NCBI GenBank assembly: GCA_963995505.1
Contig: OZ023182.1
Coordinates: forward strand, 12,454,707 to 12,518,706
Length of the DNA stretch: 64,000 nucleotides
Direction: 5' to 3'
From: Hypericum androsaemum
Taxonomy: Eukaryota; Streptophyta; Magnoliopsida; Malpighiales; Hypericaceae
Shown: one piece after another, positions 22,947 to 33,809 of the stretch
How positions within the stretch are numbered: the stretch's first letter is position 1
Layout of the letters: each line of letters begins with the position of its first letter
The notes under the pieces: generated by a model
What the model was told of the DNA's origin: nothing
Seen by the model: the letters and a program-made list of their open reading frames with translations, nothing else
Databases searched by the model: none
Translations under genes and position numbers: made by a program

Positions 22947-22958
22947 GCTCTGATACCA
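22947..22958 (-). promoter_or_regulatory. Primer-binding site, copy D
   Basis: The complement of GCTCTGATACCA is a perfect tRNA-Met complement on minus. Two further copies lie just beyond, at 22,987-22,998 and 23,269-23,280. Confidence 0.8.
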
Positions 22959-23911
22959 GAGGGTGCGGCGGAACAATATCGTTTTGGCTCTGATACCAGA
23001 GGGTGCGGCGGAACAGGATTATATAAATATAAACTTTATTCATATTGGCCTTAAAGTTTATCCTCTTCATGACTTTGCTACAGTAACTCACTATTCCTAT
23101 AAATAGTAAGTTGGTGAATGAAGGCAAGAAAGATGCACAAACAGGAGTTCTACCTTGATAGATACTTTTGTTTGCGAAGCACCAAGGAGTTCTAACCCTG
23201 GAGAGCCCAAATGGAGGCACTTCTAAAAAGTTCTATCGAAGGTACGTTGGAACGATATGCAAATAGTGGCTCTGATACCAGAGGGTGCGGCGGAACAGGA
23301 TTATATAAATATAAACTTTATTAATATAAACTTGATAAACATAAATAAACTTTAGTACAATAATAATAATATACCCATTCAAAAGCTCCTACTGAAGAAG
23401 AATCCCTTCCTTCTTCCCCCACTCCTTCACAGGTAAATGAGAACCAACAATTCCATAACGAGCTTAACGTTCTAGAAATTCCCTTCCAAATTGATAAGGA
23501 CTTTCTCCGGTCTGATTTCAATGCTCCCCACAACAAAGACAAAGTCAAATGGTTTTTCAGAAATTTCCATGCCCATGGACTCATGGAGGCACAGAAGGCA
23601 GTCCTTATATACCAGAGCTTTATCAAAAACCCCTGTCAACAACAATGATGATTCCAGTGATTCTGAGTCTAGTAATCCTACTGAACCTACTCCTCAACCT
23701 AACGAATTCCTTAATGCTCTAAAGCGTGTCACTTCACGTAAATACCTGATCAATATCACCTTATATTTTTCTGATACTTTTCAGTTGGATACCATTGCTT
23801 TATTTGACACTGGTGCTGATCTTAACTGCATTAAGGACGGCCTTGTCTCCAAACGTTTCTTAGATCACACTAAAGAAAAGCTTTCTGCAGCCAATAACTC
23901 CAAAATGCTTG
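22959..23911. other. Mosaic island of viral fragments between copies D and E
   Basis: In order: a second primer-binding site with a non-coding scrap (22,959-23,065, minus), a duplicated leader segment with a third primer-binding site (about 23,069-23,280, minus), and a non-coding piece (23,281-23,372, minus). Then come a coat-linker fragment on plus (23,373-23,567), an RNase H scrap (about 23,567-23,585), a protease fragment with DTGA on plus (23,620-23,910), and the CGGAACAGG start of copy E. No complete ORF. The pieces differ in orientation and map origin. Confidence 0.8.
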
Positions 23912-24173
23912 CAGCGGAACAGGATTATATAAATATAAACTTTATTAATATAAACTTGATAAACATAAATAAACTTTAGTACAATAATAATAATATAGTT
24001 TTTAAGACTAAATACGGAGATAGACTTTAAAGAGAGGGATAGAGGGATTACAATCACAGAGGGGAAGATCAGGTATGATCAAGTATGATGATCAAGGGCT
24101 TCTATTCTCTACGGGTTTTTCCAACGAAATCACACTCTGATGTTAACAATAGAGGGCTCCTCCTTATATAGGG

Positions 24174-24180
24174 AGAGGAG
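24174..24180 (-). promoter_or_regulatory. TATA box of viral promoter, copy E
   Basis: TATATAA on minus in the conserved CTCCTC...GGAGGAG frame. Confidence 0.6.
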
Positions 24181-24189
24181 GTCCTATTA

Positions 24190-24512
24190 CACAATAGTGG
24201 TCAATAAGGGGCAGAAGGAATCTCTGCTTTCGGTGGCTTTGGTGCGTTGTCAGTTACTTTCGGTGGCTGGGGTCCACCATTTTGAAAGTCGTTGATGTCA
24301 TCGGTGGCAGATGGAATCTCTGCTTTCGGTGGCTTTGGTGCGTTGTCAGTTACTTTCGGTGGCTGGGGTCCACCATTTTGATAATTCTATTGACTTTCGG
24401 TGGCTGGGGTCCACCATTTTGATAATTCTGTTGAAAGTTGTTGACGCCGTTGCGGTTGAAAATCGTTGATGCCGTTGCGGTTGAAAGTCGTTGATGCCGT
24501 TGTGGGATGGGT
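24190..24512 (-). repeat. Repeat block upstream of viral promoter, copy E
   Basis: Inverse-complement version of the repeats in copy C: several GGTGGCTGGGGTCCACC units and three roughly 22-bp GTTGATGCCGTTGCGG units between ORF2 and the TATA box. Confidence 0.6.
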
Positions 24513-25734
24513 TTATGGTAATCCATCGAAACCAGCACCATCATCTTCACTGAGGGAGATGTACGGTTCTTCTTCTTCTTCATCTTCTTCATAAGGTGAA
24601 GAGGAAGCGTTGGAATTATTTTTAGCCATTTTTTGCATGATGGCAAAATATTCTTTCTCAGTGCCGGCCGAGGCCAACAAAGCTTGAATCTTGGTCTTGT
24701 GAGCTAGAAATTGCGTTTGTGATGTTGAGGCAGTGGCATTAATTTGGGCAGGATCGGCAGCTTTAAACCAATTGAGATCAATGGTGGTCGTTAGTTTTAA
24801 ATCTGCACGGAAGGCAGTCCACCATTTGATTTTGAAGCGGCGAACAAGTAGATTGACATTGTTCGTGGCATCATAGGTTTGGAATTCATAATGCCAGGTT
24901 GTAACAACCCAAGACATCCTCAGTAAGGATGGATGGAGTGCAACCATAATAACTCCACCAGGTTAGGAACCAAAATGGAATATGAGCACAATCGAAAGGC
25001 TGGAGGAAAAAGAACAGCCAAGTGTGTGTGAACTTTGAGTTTTGGTTGAGGAAGGCGTTGAACCAGGCTTGATGGTAATCCCAATAGCAATAAAGAGTAC
25101 TATGGGTAGTAGTCGGGGTGAGGGGTAGGTGCTTTGGCTTGTGCAAAGGTTGGCCCCACTGCGACGGATGTAAAATCCGCATGATTTGGCAGGTTGAGTA
25201 GGCAGGGGTTGAGGTGTCAGGGGGCGTGTAGAAATGTTTTATGGTGATGGATTCTGTGTGCTCAAGGATGGCAGTTTAATAGGCTATTGGTTTGGCAATA
25301 TCGGCGGGGACCATGTGCTGACCGGGTGGGAAAATTCGGGCGGCTGCTATTGTGGGGTCATTCTGGTGATGATCTCTTTCAACAAAGAGAAGAGACTGTG
25401 TCTGGGTTTTATGGGTGTAAACGGCTTTGGTTCGGTTTGGGGTGAGAGATTGGGAGGGCTGGGAAATGATATGGGTGGTGCTTTGCTTTGAGATTTTTGG
25501 GGAGGGTGTCGGCATTAAAGCTTGAGAGTTTTGGGATAGGCGTTGGAATACTTCGACAAGTTCGGGCGGGTAGACCGGATTATGTTGAAATTCATTCAAC
25601 CATTTTTGGACGTTACAGGGAGCTTTAAAATCATCTTCAGCTTCAGCAATAGATGCCCAGGTTCGGGCAGGGACAATAGACTTTGTTGCAACGGACTTTG
25701 CCTTAGCTTCTCCGGAGGAGGGCTTTGGAGGCAT
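24513..25734 (-). pseudogene. EPRV copy E: ORF2, nonsense codon and internal deletion
   Basis: It starts two bases after the ORF1 stop and is open for 152 codons, then stops at 25,276 (Tyr TAC to TAA). The following part is readable to about 24,890. There a deletion of roughly 110 bp removes the C tract and joins GTTACAACC to TGGCATTATG, changing frame. The acidic C-terminal part (24,513-24,947) follows. Function unknown. Confidence 0.8.
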
Positions 25735-25736
25735 GG

Positions 25737-28700
25737 CTACCTATTAGTTAAAAACTCACAGGTTAGGAAATCGGGAAGGGAATTGCTTTCTCCTTTAATA
25801 TAGACAATATCAAAATCAAAAATACTCAAAATAGCTTGCCAGCGGGCAAAGATATGCTTTGAGGCTATGTTTTGAACATCTTTTTGCAAAATTTCTTTTG
25901 CAGCTTGGGCGTCAATACGTAATAAGAATTTTTGATTTAAAAGATCGCTTTGAAATTTAGTAATACATAGAACAATACTCAAAATCTCTTTTTTAATAGT
26001 AGGATATTTGAGCTGGGTATCATTCCAATGAGCAGAGGTAAATGCGATGATATGCTCATGTTTGCCTTGCTGTTGCTTTAAGATGCCACCATAACCGATA
26101 TCAGAAGCATCGGTTTCAACAATTTTGAATGCACATGGGTCAGCCAAATGCAAACATGGTATATGCTGAATTTGTTTTTTGATGCGTTGAACAATGCGTG
26201 TATGCTCATGAGTCCATGGGCATGGATTTTTCTTTAAACGATCATGCAGTGGTTTGATGATGCGATGAATGTTGGGGAAAAATTCAAAAACATAATTGGG
26301 TGAACCTAAAAAACGTTGAAGTTGGGTTTTTTCAATAAGTTCATCAGGGAATTTTGAAGCAAATGTAATCGATCGGACGATGGGGGTGATAGTCCCTTGG
26401 CTGATAAAGTGGCCAAGAAAACGTATTTTTGTTTGGAAAAGGACAATTTTGGACTGGGACAAAACCAAACCATTTTTCTTTACAACAACAAAGAAGGTGT
26501 TGAGATGTTTAAAATGCTGGTCAATTGTTTTGGAAAATATTAGGACATCATCAATATAGATGATACAAAAAGAGGAGAATGGATTGAAAATTTCATTCAT
26601 GATTTGTTGAAATTCACTTGGGGCATTTTTCAAACCAAAGGACATTACATTCCAATCATACTGGCCAAAGGGGACAGTAAAAGCTCTTTTGTAACGATCT
26701 TTGGGGTGGATCTGGATCTGCGAGAAACCAGATTTCATATCAAACTTTGAAAAAATGAAAGAATCATGAAGGCGATTTAAAAGATCTTTTTCGTTTGGGA
26801 TTGGATAGCGAATCCATTTTAAGACGTTGTTCAAAGGTTTGTAATTGATCACAAGACGTGGAACTCCACGTTCGATCTCAGAGTTTTTCATGACATAAAA
26901 AGCAGCACAGCTCCAAGGGGATTTGGATTTAGAGATCAAACCCTTTTGCTCTAAATCGTGGATCTCTTTTTCGCATAAAGCAATCATGTCGGAATTCATT
27001 TGAATGGGACGGGCTTTTGTGGGGATTTGTCTTTCTGAAAATTGGGAATCATAAGGAAGAGTGATAACATACTTTTTTCGAAGCCAGAAAGCATTAGGAA
27101 GATCAGAACAAAGCTCGTTAAGGAGCTTAGTTTTAAAAATATCAATATTGCGTTGGGTAGAAGGATCAAGCAATTGTTGAGAAATATGTTGAAAATGAAT
27201 AGAGTTTTTAGTATCATGTAAATCATGCTCTTTTGAAGAAATAAGAGAGTTAAGAAGATGCAATCTGCGTGTGTTTGGTTTTTGTAGAAATGGGAAAATA
27301 ATTTTTTTGTAAATGGGGGTCTTTATTTTGAAAGAGATACCATCGTGATTAACATTATAAGGAGTAATGAGGTTGATGAAAGGCGTTCCAATAATGACAG
27401 TGTGATTCATATTGGAGACAAGTAAGAAGGTGGTTTTAATTTTGGTATCATTGTTGCTGACGAAGGCATCAGTTTTTTGAGTGATAAGCATTTTGGAGTT
27501 ATTGGCTGCAGAAAGCTTTTCTTTAGTGTGATCTAAGAAACGTTTGGGGACAAGGCCGTCCTTAATGCAGTTAAGATCAGCACCAGTGTCAAATAAAGCA
27601 ATGGTATCCAACTGAAAAGTATCAGAAAAATATAAGGTGATATTGATCAGGTATTTACGTAAAGTGACACGCTTTAGAGCATTAAGGAATTCGTTAGGTT
27701 GAGGAGTAGGTTCAGTAGGATGACTAGACTCAGAATCACTGGAATCATCATTATTGTTGACAGGGGTTTTTGATAGGAAGTTTTGGATAATAGAATGTGT
27801 TTCAAGTTGTTGTCTTCGTAGGTCTTTAAGTTCTTTCTTGATAATCTTGATTTCTGATTGTAATGTGGGAATGGAAGGAAGGGAGGACTTTTGGGTTTGC
27901 TTTGTATGAAGGATTTTGGTAAGATCGTAAGCCTTAGGTGGGACAGTTACAGAGGTAGAAACGTCAATGGAGTTGAGTAGCTTGGAAAGATAAGTCTTTC
28001 TTTTGGTAGGGTCTTCGATATCATTAGCCATAGCGAGGAGAAATTCTTGGTCTTGGGTGAGGACGCAGATGGATTTTTCTGAGTCAGACTCAGAAGAGGA
28101 GTTGATGAGCTCATCAAGTTGTTCAGATTCTTCAGTGACAGAGTTGGAATCAGAATCAGAATCGTTGATCATGAGGGCAGAGATCTGGGCAAGGAGGTCG
28201 GGGGTCAGATCTAAGGCGTGAATTCTTTTGTTCAAACGGCAATATCTAGCAATATGACCTTTATGGCCACATTTGTGACAGACAGTGTCTTTGAAACAAT
28301 CATCATTTTTAAAAGAAGACTTTTTGGAAGAATGTATGAAAGGTTGTTTGTCATGCTTGTGATTGGACTTGGAAGTGGGACGATAGGATTTGTCACGATA
28401 AGATTTATCATAACGTTTAGATTTGTGTTTATGATGGTAGGGTTTTGGGGAGGAAATGGGACAATGGCAGTCCTTAGAATTTTGAGGGGTACGAGAAATA
28501 TCGAATTGTTGACAGAAGGATCCAAGTTCCTGTTTGGTCTGTATCAATTCTTTCTTGATGTTCTTCTGGAGCTTTAGATCTTGGCAGATCTGTAATCCTT
28601 GCTGTTGGGTGATACTGATGAGTTCACCGTAGGTGAGGGCAGAATAATTGATAGGGGTTCCGTGGGTGGTTTTGAGAAATCGTCTGACTTTTTCACCAAG

Positions 28701-31280
28701 CATAAAAGGGAGACCATCGATAAGCTTTTCTTTCCAAAAAGGTTGATTAGAATCCTCGCGAAGCATGACGCGTGTGAGGAAGGTGTTCTTGTAATTTTGG
28801 AAGTCACTGAGTTTGTGGCATTTGAGATTTGAAAGCAGTTCGGCATTTTTGTCTTTGAGGTGGGAAGAATCACCTATGAAATGAAGAGAAATGGCAAAGA
28901 TGAGGGAAGAAACAGCATCTTGTACGGAATGACCTTCAGGTGTTAAGATAGGGCTGTTGGCTTCATCATGTTGAAGGCTGTTGAGTATTTCTTGCCGTTG
29001 CTCTTCCGTGAGGTAGAAATCCCACCAACCTTTGAGTTGGCCAGAGAATCCAGAAATAAGGATCTCAGCAATAGATTTTTCAGAAATGTCCGTTTGTGTC
29101 TTGTAAGCATTGGCTGCCATGGTCATTTGTTGTAAGAGAGACAGAATATTGTACTCTGTCATGGCATCAATATTCCATTCGTATATGGAATTGAAATTGA
29201 ATTTGGCTTGGTTGAGGATACTGGGCTTTTGTTCGAGACCCATATCCGGGCCAGGGACAGGAGTCGAAGAGAAGGACCTTTGGGGTTCATGAATATGGTT
29301 TAGAATGGGATGGAGAGAGGAGGATGATCTGATAGACTCAGAATCTGAATCCTGATCAAGAGTGTGGATGGCGTTTGAGTTTAGAGAAGGGGTATCGGCA
29401 GCAATAAGGGGGGAGGAAGGAGAGACTTCAATGCTGGAGATCTGGCGTCGAAGGATATAAGCAAAATCCCAATTTTTGTGGATCTGGCGGATACTTGTTT
29501 GTGAAACTTGGAAGGGTTTAAAGATAGGTTGTTGAATAGTCGAAATAGGAGTCGAAGAGGAAGACGGGTATGAAGATGAAGGTAGTTGACCTTCGATGCG
29601 TTCAAGCTGTTTACCAATCGTACTGAGATGGGTATTACAAAAATTATTCTGGGCAATGATACGCCTAGAATTTTGTAAAACATCATCAGTGGCAGTCTTA
29701 TAAGGAGCTGCTTCAATGGGGTGATCAGCGATGTTGAGATTGATCTGCCTTAATGGCGGATGGGGGGAGGAAATGGTCTCACCAGCAGTGGTTTCCCATT
29801 GATTTTGGTGGCGTCTGGATCGGGTAATAGGGTTTGTCATTTTGGTGAAGGAATTATAGGAGTCAATCATCTCTTGAATACAAGTAGGCATGAGAAATTG
29901 TTCAAACCAGTCAAAAAATAAGACCTGGGTTCGATATTCCTCAAGAAACTCGTAATAAGAGGTTTGAGTCTGATCGCGTTCAGGTTTACAGAAATTTCTG
30001 AAAAACCATTTGACTTTGGCTTTGTTGTAGGGAGCATTGAAATCAGACCGGAGAAAGTCCTTATCAATTTGGAAGGGAATTTCTAGAACGTTAAGCTCGT
30101 TATGGAATTGTTGGTTCTCAGTTACCTGTGAAGGAGTGGGGGAAGAAGGAAGGGATTCTTCTTCAGTAGGAGCTTTTGGATGGGTATAAATGGGATGGGG
30201 AATCTGAGATCGATAGTTGACATGTTGTAAGGCGGGGTTTGGAAGATCAGACGTGGAAAATCTGGGCTTGTCAGGGAGATGTATGACAGGCGGTGGACGA
30301 TTAGGAGTTCCTATTTGTGAAACTCTTCCAAGGTTTTGGAACGAAGAGGACATACTCTCCCTACAAGATAGGGAAGGGTTCCCTGCAAATCTCAAGCTAG
30401 AGGGACGATTGAAAGTAATACCAACATTACCACCAGAATAACGATTGATGCGTGAAACATCATTGCTAGGTTGGGGTTCAATTGGTTTGGTCTCAGAGTG
30501 ATCCATGTCCTCTAAGATCCATTCGTCGGGAAGGGTAACATCCCTCCATTGGATAGCTTTAGGTGTGACGGTATTGGCGCGTGTGAAATCAGTTTGCAAT
30601 AAAATGGTTTGGCCTTTGGTGGATTGAAAACGATGCTTTGTTGCAAACGCAGAAATCATGGCTTTATAATGGACTTTGAAACTCAAGGAAATATTCACGG
30701 TACCATGCATGAGAGCGTAATTAAAAGTTTTCAATTGGAGAGTTAGAGCATGAAGAATGTTAGGATCACGTAAAGATAAGGTGAGATTGGGATGGCAATC
30801 AAAAGATAAAGGGCCACCGGCGAGACTGGACTCGACGGAGCTCATAAGGGAGTCTTTAAAACGGAGATGTCTTGCATCTCTTAAGATAGCAAGGATAGAT
30901 GCGTCAAGACCGGCAATAGTCAGGGGTATAATACCAACCTGGACTAGACCAATATGAATGAAGTTGAAACCTTTTTTGCTATGACTTTGAAGAGAATCTT
31001 TGGACAATAGTTGAAAAGTTTCGATGGGTTTGGAAACCGACATAGAATGCTCTTCTTGTTTGATAACATAATCATGCCTTAAAAATGGGTTTTTTGAAAC
31101 GTGATAAATGTCATGCTTTGAAATCTTTGGTAGTTTCCAGTTATCAATGCAACCTTTAAAATCTTCAATGATCAGTTCATTACTATTTATACGGCTTTGT
31201 GCGTTACTGGGCTCAGCCAGTTCATGAGCAGATGAGATGCATGAAGCATTATTGCAAGAAAACGGATCCATAGATGACAT
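25737..31280 (-). CDS. EPRV copy E: full-length ORF1 polyprotein (movement, coat, protease, RT, RNase H)
   Basis: One uninterrupted frame of 1847 codons from ATG 31,280, or 1844 from the second Met. Positions below count from the first in-frame codon at 31,319. The 30K-type movement protein spans about 95-290 (GGPLSFDCHPN, LSLRDPNIL). A Pro/Ser-rich linker follows, then the coat core (about 695-920) and a CCHC knuckle at 1014-1027 (C-x2-C-x4-H-x4-C). The aspartic protease site DTGA is at 1244-1247. The RT is at about 1430-1690 with FDMKSGF and YIDD at 1588-1591, and RNase H at 1730-1855. Differences from all other copies include Trp to Ser in GFWQIQI, Pro to Ser in VMPFG, and Arg to Cys or Gln changes of the CpG-decay type, so activity is doubtful. 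It is the only complete ORF1 here. Confidence 0.92.
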   Translation of the reverse strand: MSSMDPFSCNNASCISSAHELAEPSNAQSRINSNELIIEDFKGCIDNWKLPKISKHDIYHVSKNPFLRHDYVIKQEEHSMSVSKPIETFQLLSKDSLQSHSKKGFNFIHIGLVQVGIIPLTIAGLDASILAILRDARHLRFKDSLMSSVESSLAGGPLSFDCHPNLTLSLRDPNILHALTLQLKTFNYALMHGTVNISLSFKVHYKAMISAFATKHRFQSTKGQTILLQTDFTRANTVTPKAIQWRDVTLPDEWILEDMDHSETKPIEPQPSNDVSRINRYSGGNVGITFNRPSSLRFAGNPSLSCRESMSSSFQNLGRVSQIGTPNRPPPVIHLPDKPRFSTSDLPNPALQHVNYRSQIPHPIYTHPKAPTEEESLPSSPTPSQVTENQQFHNELNVLEIPFQIDKDFLRSDFNAPYNKAKVKWFFRNFCKPERDQTQTSYYEFLEEYRTQVLFFDWFEQFLMPTCIQEMIDSYNSFTKMTNPITRSRRHQNQWETTAGETISSPHPPLRQINLNIADHPIEAAPYKTATDDVLQNSRRIIAQNNFCNTHLSTIGKQLERIEGQLPSSSYPSSSSTPISTIQQPIFKPFQVSQTSIRQIHKNWDFAYILRRQISSIEVSPSSPLIAADTPSLNSNAIHTLDQDSDSESIRSSSSLHPILNHIHEPQRSFSSTPVPGPDMGLEQKPSILNQAKFNFNSIYEWNIDAMTEYNILSLLQQMTMAANAYKTQTDISEKSIAEILISGFSGQLKGWWDFYLTEEQRQEILNSLQHDEANSPILTPEGHSVQDAVSSLIFAISLHFIGDSSHLKDKNAELLSNLKCHKLSDFQNYKNTFLTRVMLREDSNQPFWKEKLIDGLPFMLGEKVRRFLKTTHGTPINYSALTYGELISITQQQGLQICQDLKLQKNIKKELIQTKQELGSFCQQFDISRTPQNSKDCHCPISSPKPYHHKHKSKRYDKSYRDKSYRPTSKSNHKHDKQPFIHSSKKSSFKNDDCFKDTVCHKCGHKGHIARYCRLNKRIHALDLTPDLLAQISALMINDSDSDSNSVTEESEQLDELINSSSESDSEKSICVLTQDQEFLLAMANDIEDPTKRKTYLSKLLNSIDVSTSVTVPPKAYDLTKILHTKQTQKSSLPSIPTLQSEIKIIKKELKDLRRQQLETHSIIQNFLSKTPVNNNDDSSDSESSHPTEPTPQPNEFLNALKRVTLRKYLINITLYFSDTFQLDTIALFDTGADLNCIKDGLVPKRFLDHTKEKLSAANNSKMLITQKTDAFVSNNDTKIKTTFLLVSNMNHTVIIGTPFINLITPYNVNHDGISFKIKTPIYKKIIFPFLQKPNTRRLHLLNSLISSKEHDLHDTKNSIHFQHISQQLLDPSTQRNIDIFKTKLLNELCSDLPNAFWLRKKYVITLPYDSQFSERQIPTKARPIQMNSDMIALCEKEIHDLEQKGLISKSKSPWSCAAFYVMKNSEIERGVPRLVINYKPLNNVLKWIRYPIPNEKDLLNRLHDSFIFSKFDMKSGFSQIQIHPKDRYKRAFTVPFGQYDWNVMSFGLKNAPSEFQQIMNEIFNPFSSFCIIYIDDVLIFSKTIDQHFKHLNTFFVVVKKNGLVLSQSKIVLFQTKIRFLGHFISQGTITPIVRSITFASKFPDELIEKTQLQRFLGSPNYVFEFFPNIHRIIKPLHDRLKKNPCPWTHEHTRIVQRIKKQIQHIPCLHLADPCAFKIVETDASDIGYGGILKQQQGKHEHIIAFTSAHWNDTQLKYPTIKKEILSIVLCITKFQSDLLNQKFLLRIDAQAAKEILQKDVQNIASKHIFARWQAILSIFDFDIVYIKGESNSLPDFLTCEFLTNR

Positions 31281-31671
31281 TAGATGCAATATACAGATGC
31301 AAAGAGAATATACCAGCACAAAGCCAATGGTCTAACTGCCTCGCTTCGGGACTTACTGCCTGCTACCATGCATGGTCTAACCAAACTCTTAACAGATGCA
31401 GATGCAACCTTAGCCAGCCATGAAGGCGGTTCTACAATGAATGCAAAATGCACTAAACTGCTAAAGTGAAAATGACTTTGCTACAGTAACTCACTATTCC
31501 TATAAATAGTAAGTTGGTGAATGAAGGCAAGAAAGATGCACAAACAGGAGTTCTACCTTGATAGATACTTTTGTTTGCGAAGCACCAAGGAGTTCTAACC
31601 CTGGAGAGCCCAAATGGAGGCACTTCTAAAAAGTTCTATCGAAGGTACGTTCGAACGATATGCAAATAGTG
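31281..31671 (-). promoter_or_regulatory. Viral leader of copy E (short ORF 31,369-31,280 overlaps ORF1 ATG)
   Basis: About 390 nt, near-identical to the leaders of C and D, with the same 29-codon short ORF ending TAATG at the ORF1 start. Confidence 0.6.
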
Positions 31672-31683
31672 GCTCTGATACCA
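31672..31683 (-). promoter_or_regulatory. Primer-binding site, copy E
   Basis: Perfect tRNA-Met complement on minus (GCTCTGATACCA on plus). Confidence 0.8.
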
Positions 31684-31919
31684 GAGGGTGTGGTGGAACA
31701 GGATTATATAAATATAATCCAGATGCCATATACGAGAAAGCAATTATTTCATTGTGGGGGGAATATTTTCCTTTGAAAAGGTTGTAACAACCCAAGACAT
31801 CCTCATATATCATATTTTCCCACCTAAGGTTCAGTAGGATGACTAGACTCCTAATCCTCACAAATGATCCCTTGTTGGGATCATCATACTTGATCCTAAC
31901 ATTCTCTCCTTAAATAGTG
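31684..31919. other. Mosaic filler between copies E and F
   Basis: About 235 bp of short scraps: a non-coding end piece (31,684-31,720), an ORF2 piece with a G tract (about 31,753-31,802, minus), a GTTCAGTAGGATGACTAGAC scrap from the protease linker, and a transcript-start scrap with TGATC repeats. It ends in TTAAATAGTGGCTCTG at a further primer-binding site. Confidence 0.7.
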
Positions 31920-32190
31920 GCTCTGATACCAGAGGGTGCGGCGGAACAGGATTATATAAATATAAACTTTATTAATATAAACTTGATAAACATAAATAAA
32001 CTTTAGTACAATAATAATAATATAGTTTTTAAGACTAAATACGGAGATAGACTTTAAAGAGAGGGATAGAGGGATTACAATCACAGAGGGGAAGAGCAGG
32101 TATGATCAAGTATGATGATCAAGGGCTTCTATTCTCTACGGGTTTTTCCAACGAAATCACACTCTGATGTTAACAATAGAGGGCTCCTCC

Positions 32191-32197
32191 TTATATA
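32191..32197 (-). promoter_or_regulatory. TATA box of viral promoter, copy F
   Basis: TATATAA on minus in the conserved context; the repeat block of the longer type lies upstream at about 32,235-32,539. Confidence 0.6.
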
Positions 32198-32521
32198 GGG
32201 AGAGGAGGTCCTAATACACAATAGTGGTCAATAAGGGGCAGAAGGAATCTCTACTTTCGGTGGCTTTGGTGCGTTGTCAGTTACTTTCGGTGGCTGGGGT
32301 CCACCATTTTGAAAGTCGTTGATGTCGTCGGTGGCAGATGGAATCTCTGCTTTCGGTGGCTTTGGTGCGTTGTCAGTTACTTTCGGTGGCTGGGGTCCAC
32401 CATTTTGATAATCCTGTTGACTTTCGGTGGCTGGGGTCCACCATTTTGATAATTCTGTTGAAAGTCGTTGACGCCGTTGCGGTTGAAAATCGTTGATGCC
32501 GTTGCGGTTGAAAGTCGTTGA

Positions 32522-33807
32522 TGCCGTTGTGGGATGGGTTTATGGTAATCCATCGAAACCAGCACCATCATCTTCACTGAGGGAGATGTACGGTTCTTCT
32601 TCTTCTTCGTCTTCTTCATAAGGTGAAGAGGAAGCGTTGGAATTATTTTTAAACAAAGCTTGAATCTTGGCCTTGTGAGCCAGAAATTGCATTTGTGATG
32701 TTGAGGCAGTGGCATTAATTTGGGCAGGATCGGCAGCTTTAAACCAATTGAGGACAATGGTGGTCGTTAGTTTTAAATCTGCACGGAAGGCAGTCCACCA
32801 TTTGATTTTGAAGCGGCGAACAAGTAGATTGACATTGTTCGTGGCATCATAGGTTTGGAATTCATAATGCCAGGTGCACACCCACGGCAGATAGAATTTC
32901 ATACAGAACAATACCAGAGGTCCGAAAGGTTTTTCGTTTTGGGGGGGGGGGAATATTTTCCTTTGAAAAGGTTGTAACAACCCAAGACATCCTCAGTAAG
33001 GATGGATGGAGTGCAACCATAATAACTCCACCAGGTTAGGAACCAAAATGGAATATGAGCACAATCGAAAGGCTGGAGGAAAAAGAACAGCCTAGTGTGT
33101 GTGAACTTTGAGTTTTGGTTGAGGAAGGCGTTGAACCAGGCTTGATGGTAATCCCAATAGCAATAAAGAGTACTATGGGTAGTAGTCGGGGTGAGGGGTA
33201 GGTGCTTTGGCTTGTGCAAAGGTTGGCCCCACTGCGACGGATGTAAAATCCGCATGATTTGGCAGGTTGAGTAGGCAGGGGTTGAGGTGTCAGGGGGCGT
33301 GTAGAAATGTTTTATGGTGAAGGATTCTGTGTGCTCAAGGATGGCAGTGTAATAGGCTATTAGTTTGGCAATATCGGCGGGGACCATGTGCTGACCGGGT
33401 GGGAAAATTCGGGCGGCTGCTATTGTGGGGTCATTCTGGTGATGATCTCTTTCAACAAAGAGAAGAGACTGTGTCTGGGTTTTATGGGTGTAAACGGCTT
33501 TGGTTCGGTTTGGGGTGAGAGATTGGGAGGGCTGGGAAATGATATGGGTGGTGCTTTGCTTTGAGATTTTTGGGGAGGGTGTCGGCATTAAAGCTTGAGA
33601 GTTTTGGGATAGGCGTTGGAAAACTTCGACAAGTTCGGGCGGGTAGACCGGATTATGTTGAAATTCATTCAACCATTTTTGGACGTTACAGGGAGCTTTA
33701 AAATCATCTTCAGCTTCAGCAATAGATGCCCGGGTTCGGGCAGGGACAATAGACTTTGTTGCAACGGACTTTGCCTTAGCTTCTCTGGAGGAGGGCTTTG
33801 GAGGCAT
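32522..33807 (-). pseudogene. EPRV copy F: ORF2, frameshifted at the C tract and with a small deletion
   Basis: It starts at 33,807, two bases after the ORF1 stop, and is open for 302 codons. The frame changes at an eleven-C tract near 32,941-32,951, after which the Trp-rich and acidic part is read in another frame to about 32,540. A further deletion near 32,652 removes the segment corresponding to LASAGNEKEYFAIMQKMAK. Function unknown. Confidence 0.75.
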
Positions 33808-33809
33808 GG

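Larger units (their letters stand above)
17302..22958 (-). mobile_element. Endogenous pararetrovirus copy D (ORF2 and RNase H end missing)
   Basis: Minus-strand copy from the primer-binding site (22,947-22,958) through leader and ORF1 into RNase H, where it is cut at 17,302. ORF2 and the non-coding region are absent. It shares subfamily markers with copy E (MGLEQ and NFNS in the coat protein, where A, B and F have MALEQ and NSNS). Confidence 0.9.
23912..31683 (-). mobile_element. Endogenous pararetrovirus copy E (most complete copy)
   Basis: About 7.8 kb on minus, from primer-binding site (31,672-31,683) through leader, full-length ORF1, ORF2, repeat block, TATA (24,174-24,180) and AATAAA (23,941-23,946) to the CCGC-type end. 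It is a nearly complete genome-length unit, which fits the 7-8 kb genomes of florendoviruses. Only ORF2 is clearly broken. Confidence 0.92.

Noticed and set aside
23912..31683. LTR retrotransposon (Gypsy) instead of pararetrovirus
   Set aside because: There is a movement protein, no integrase and no LTR pair, and the primer-binding site lies at a single junction.
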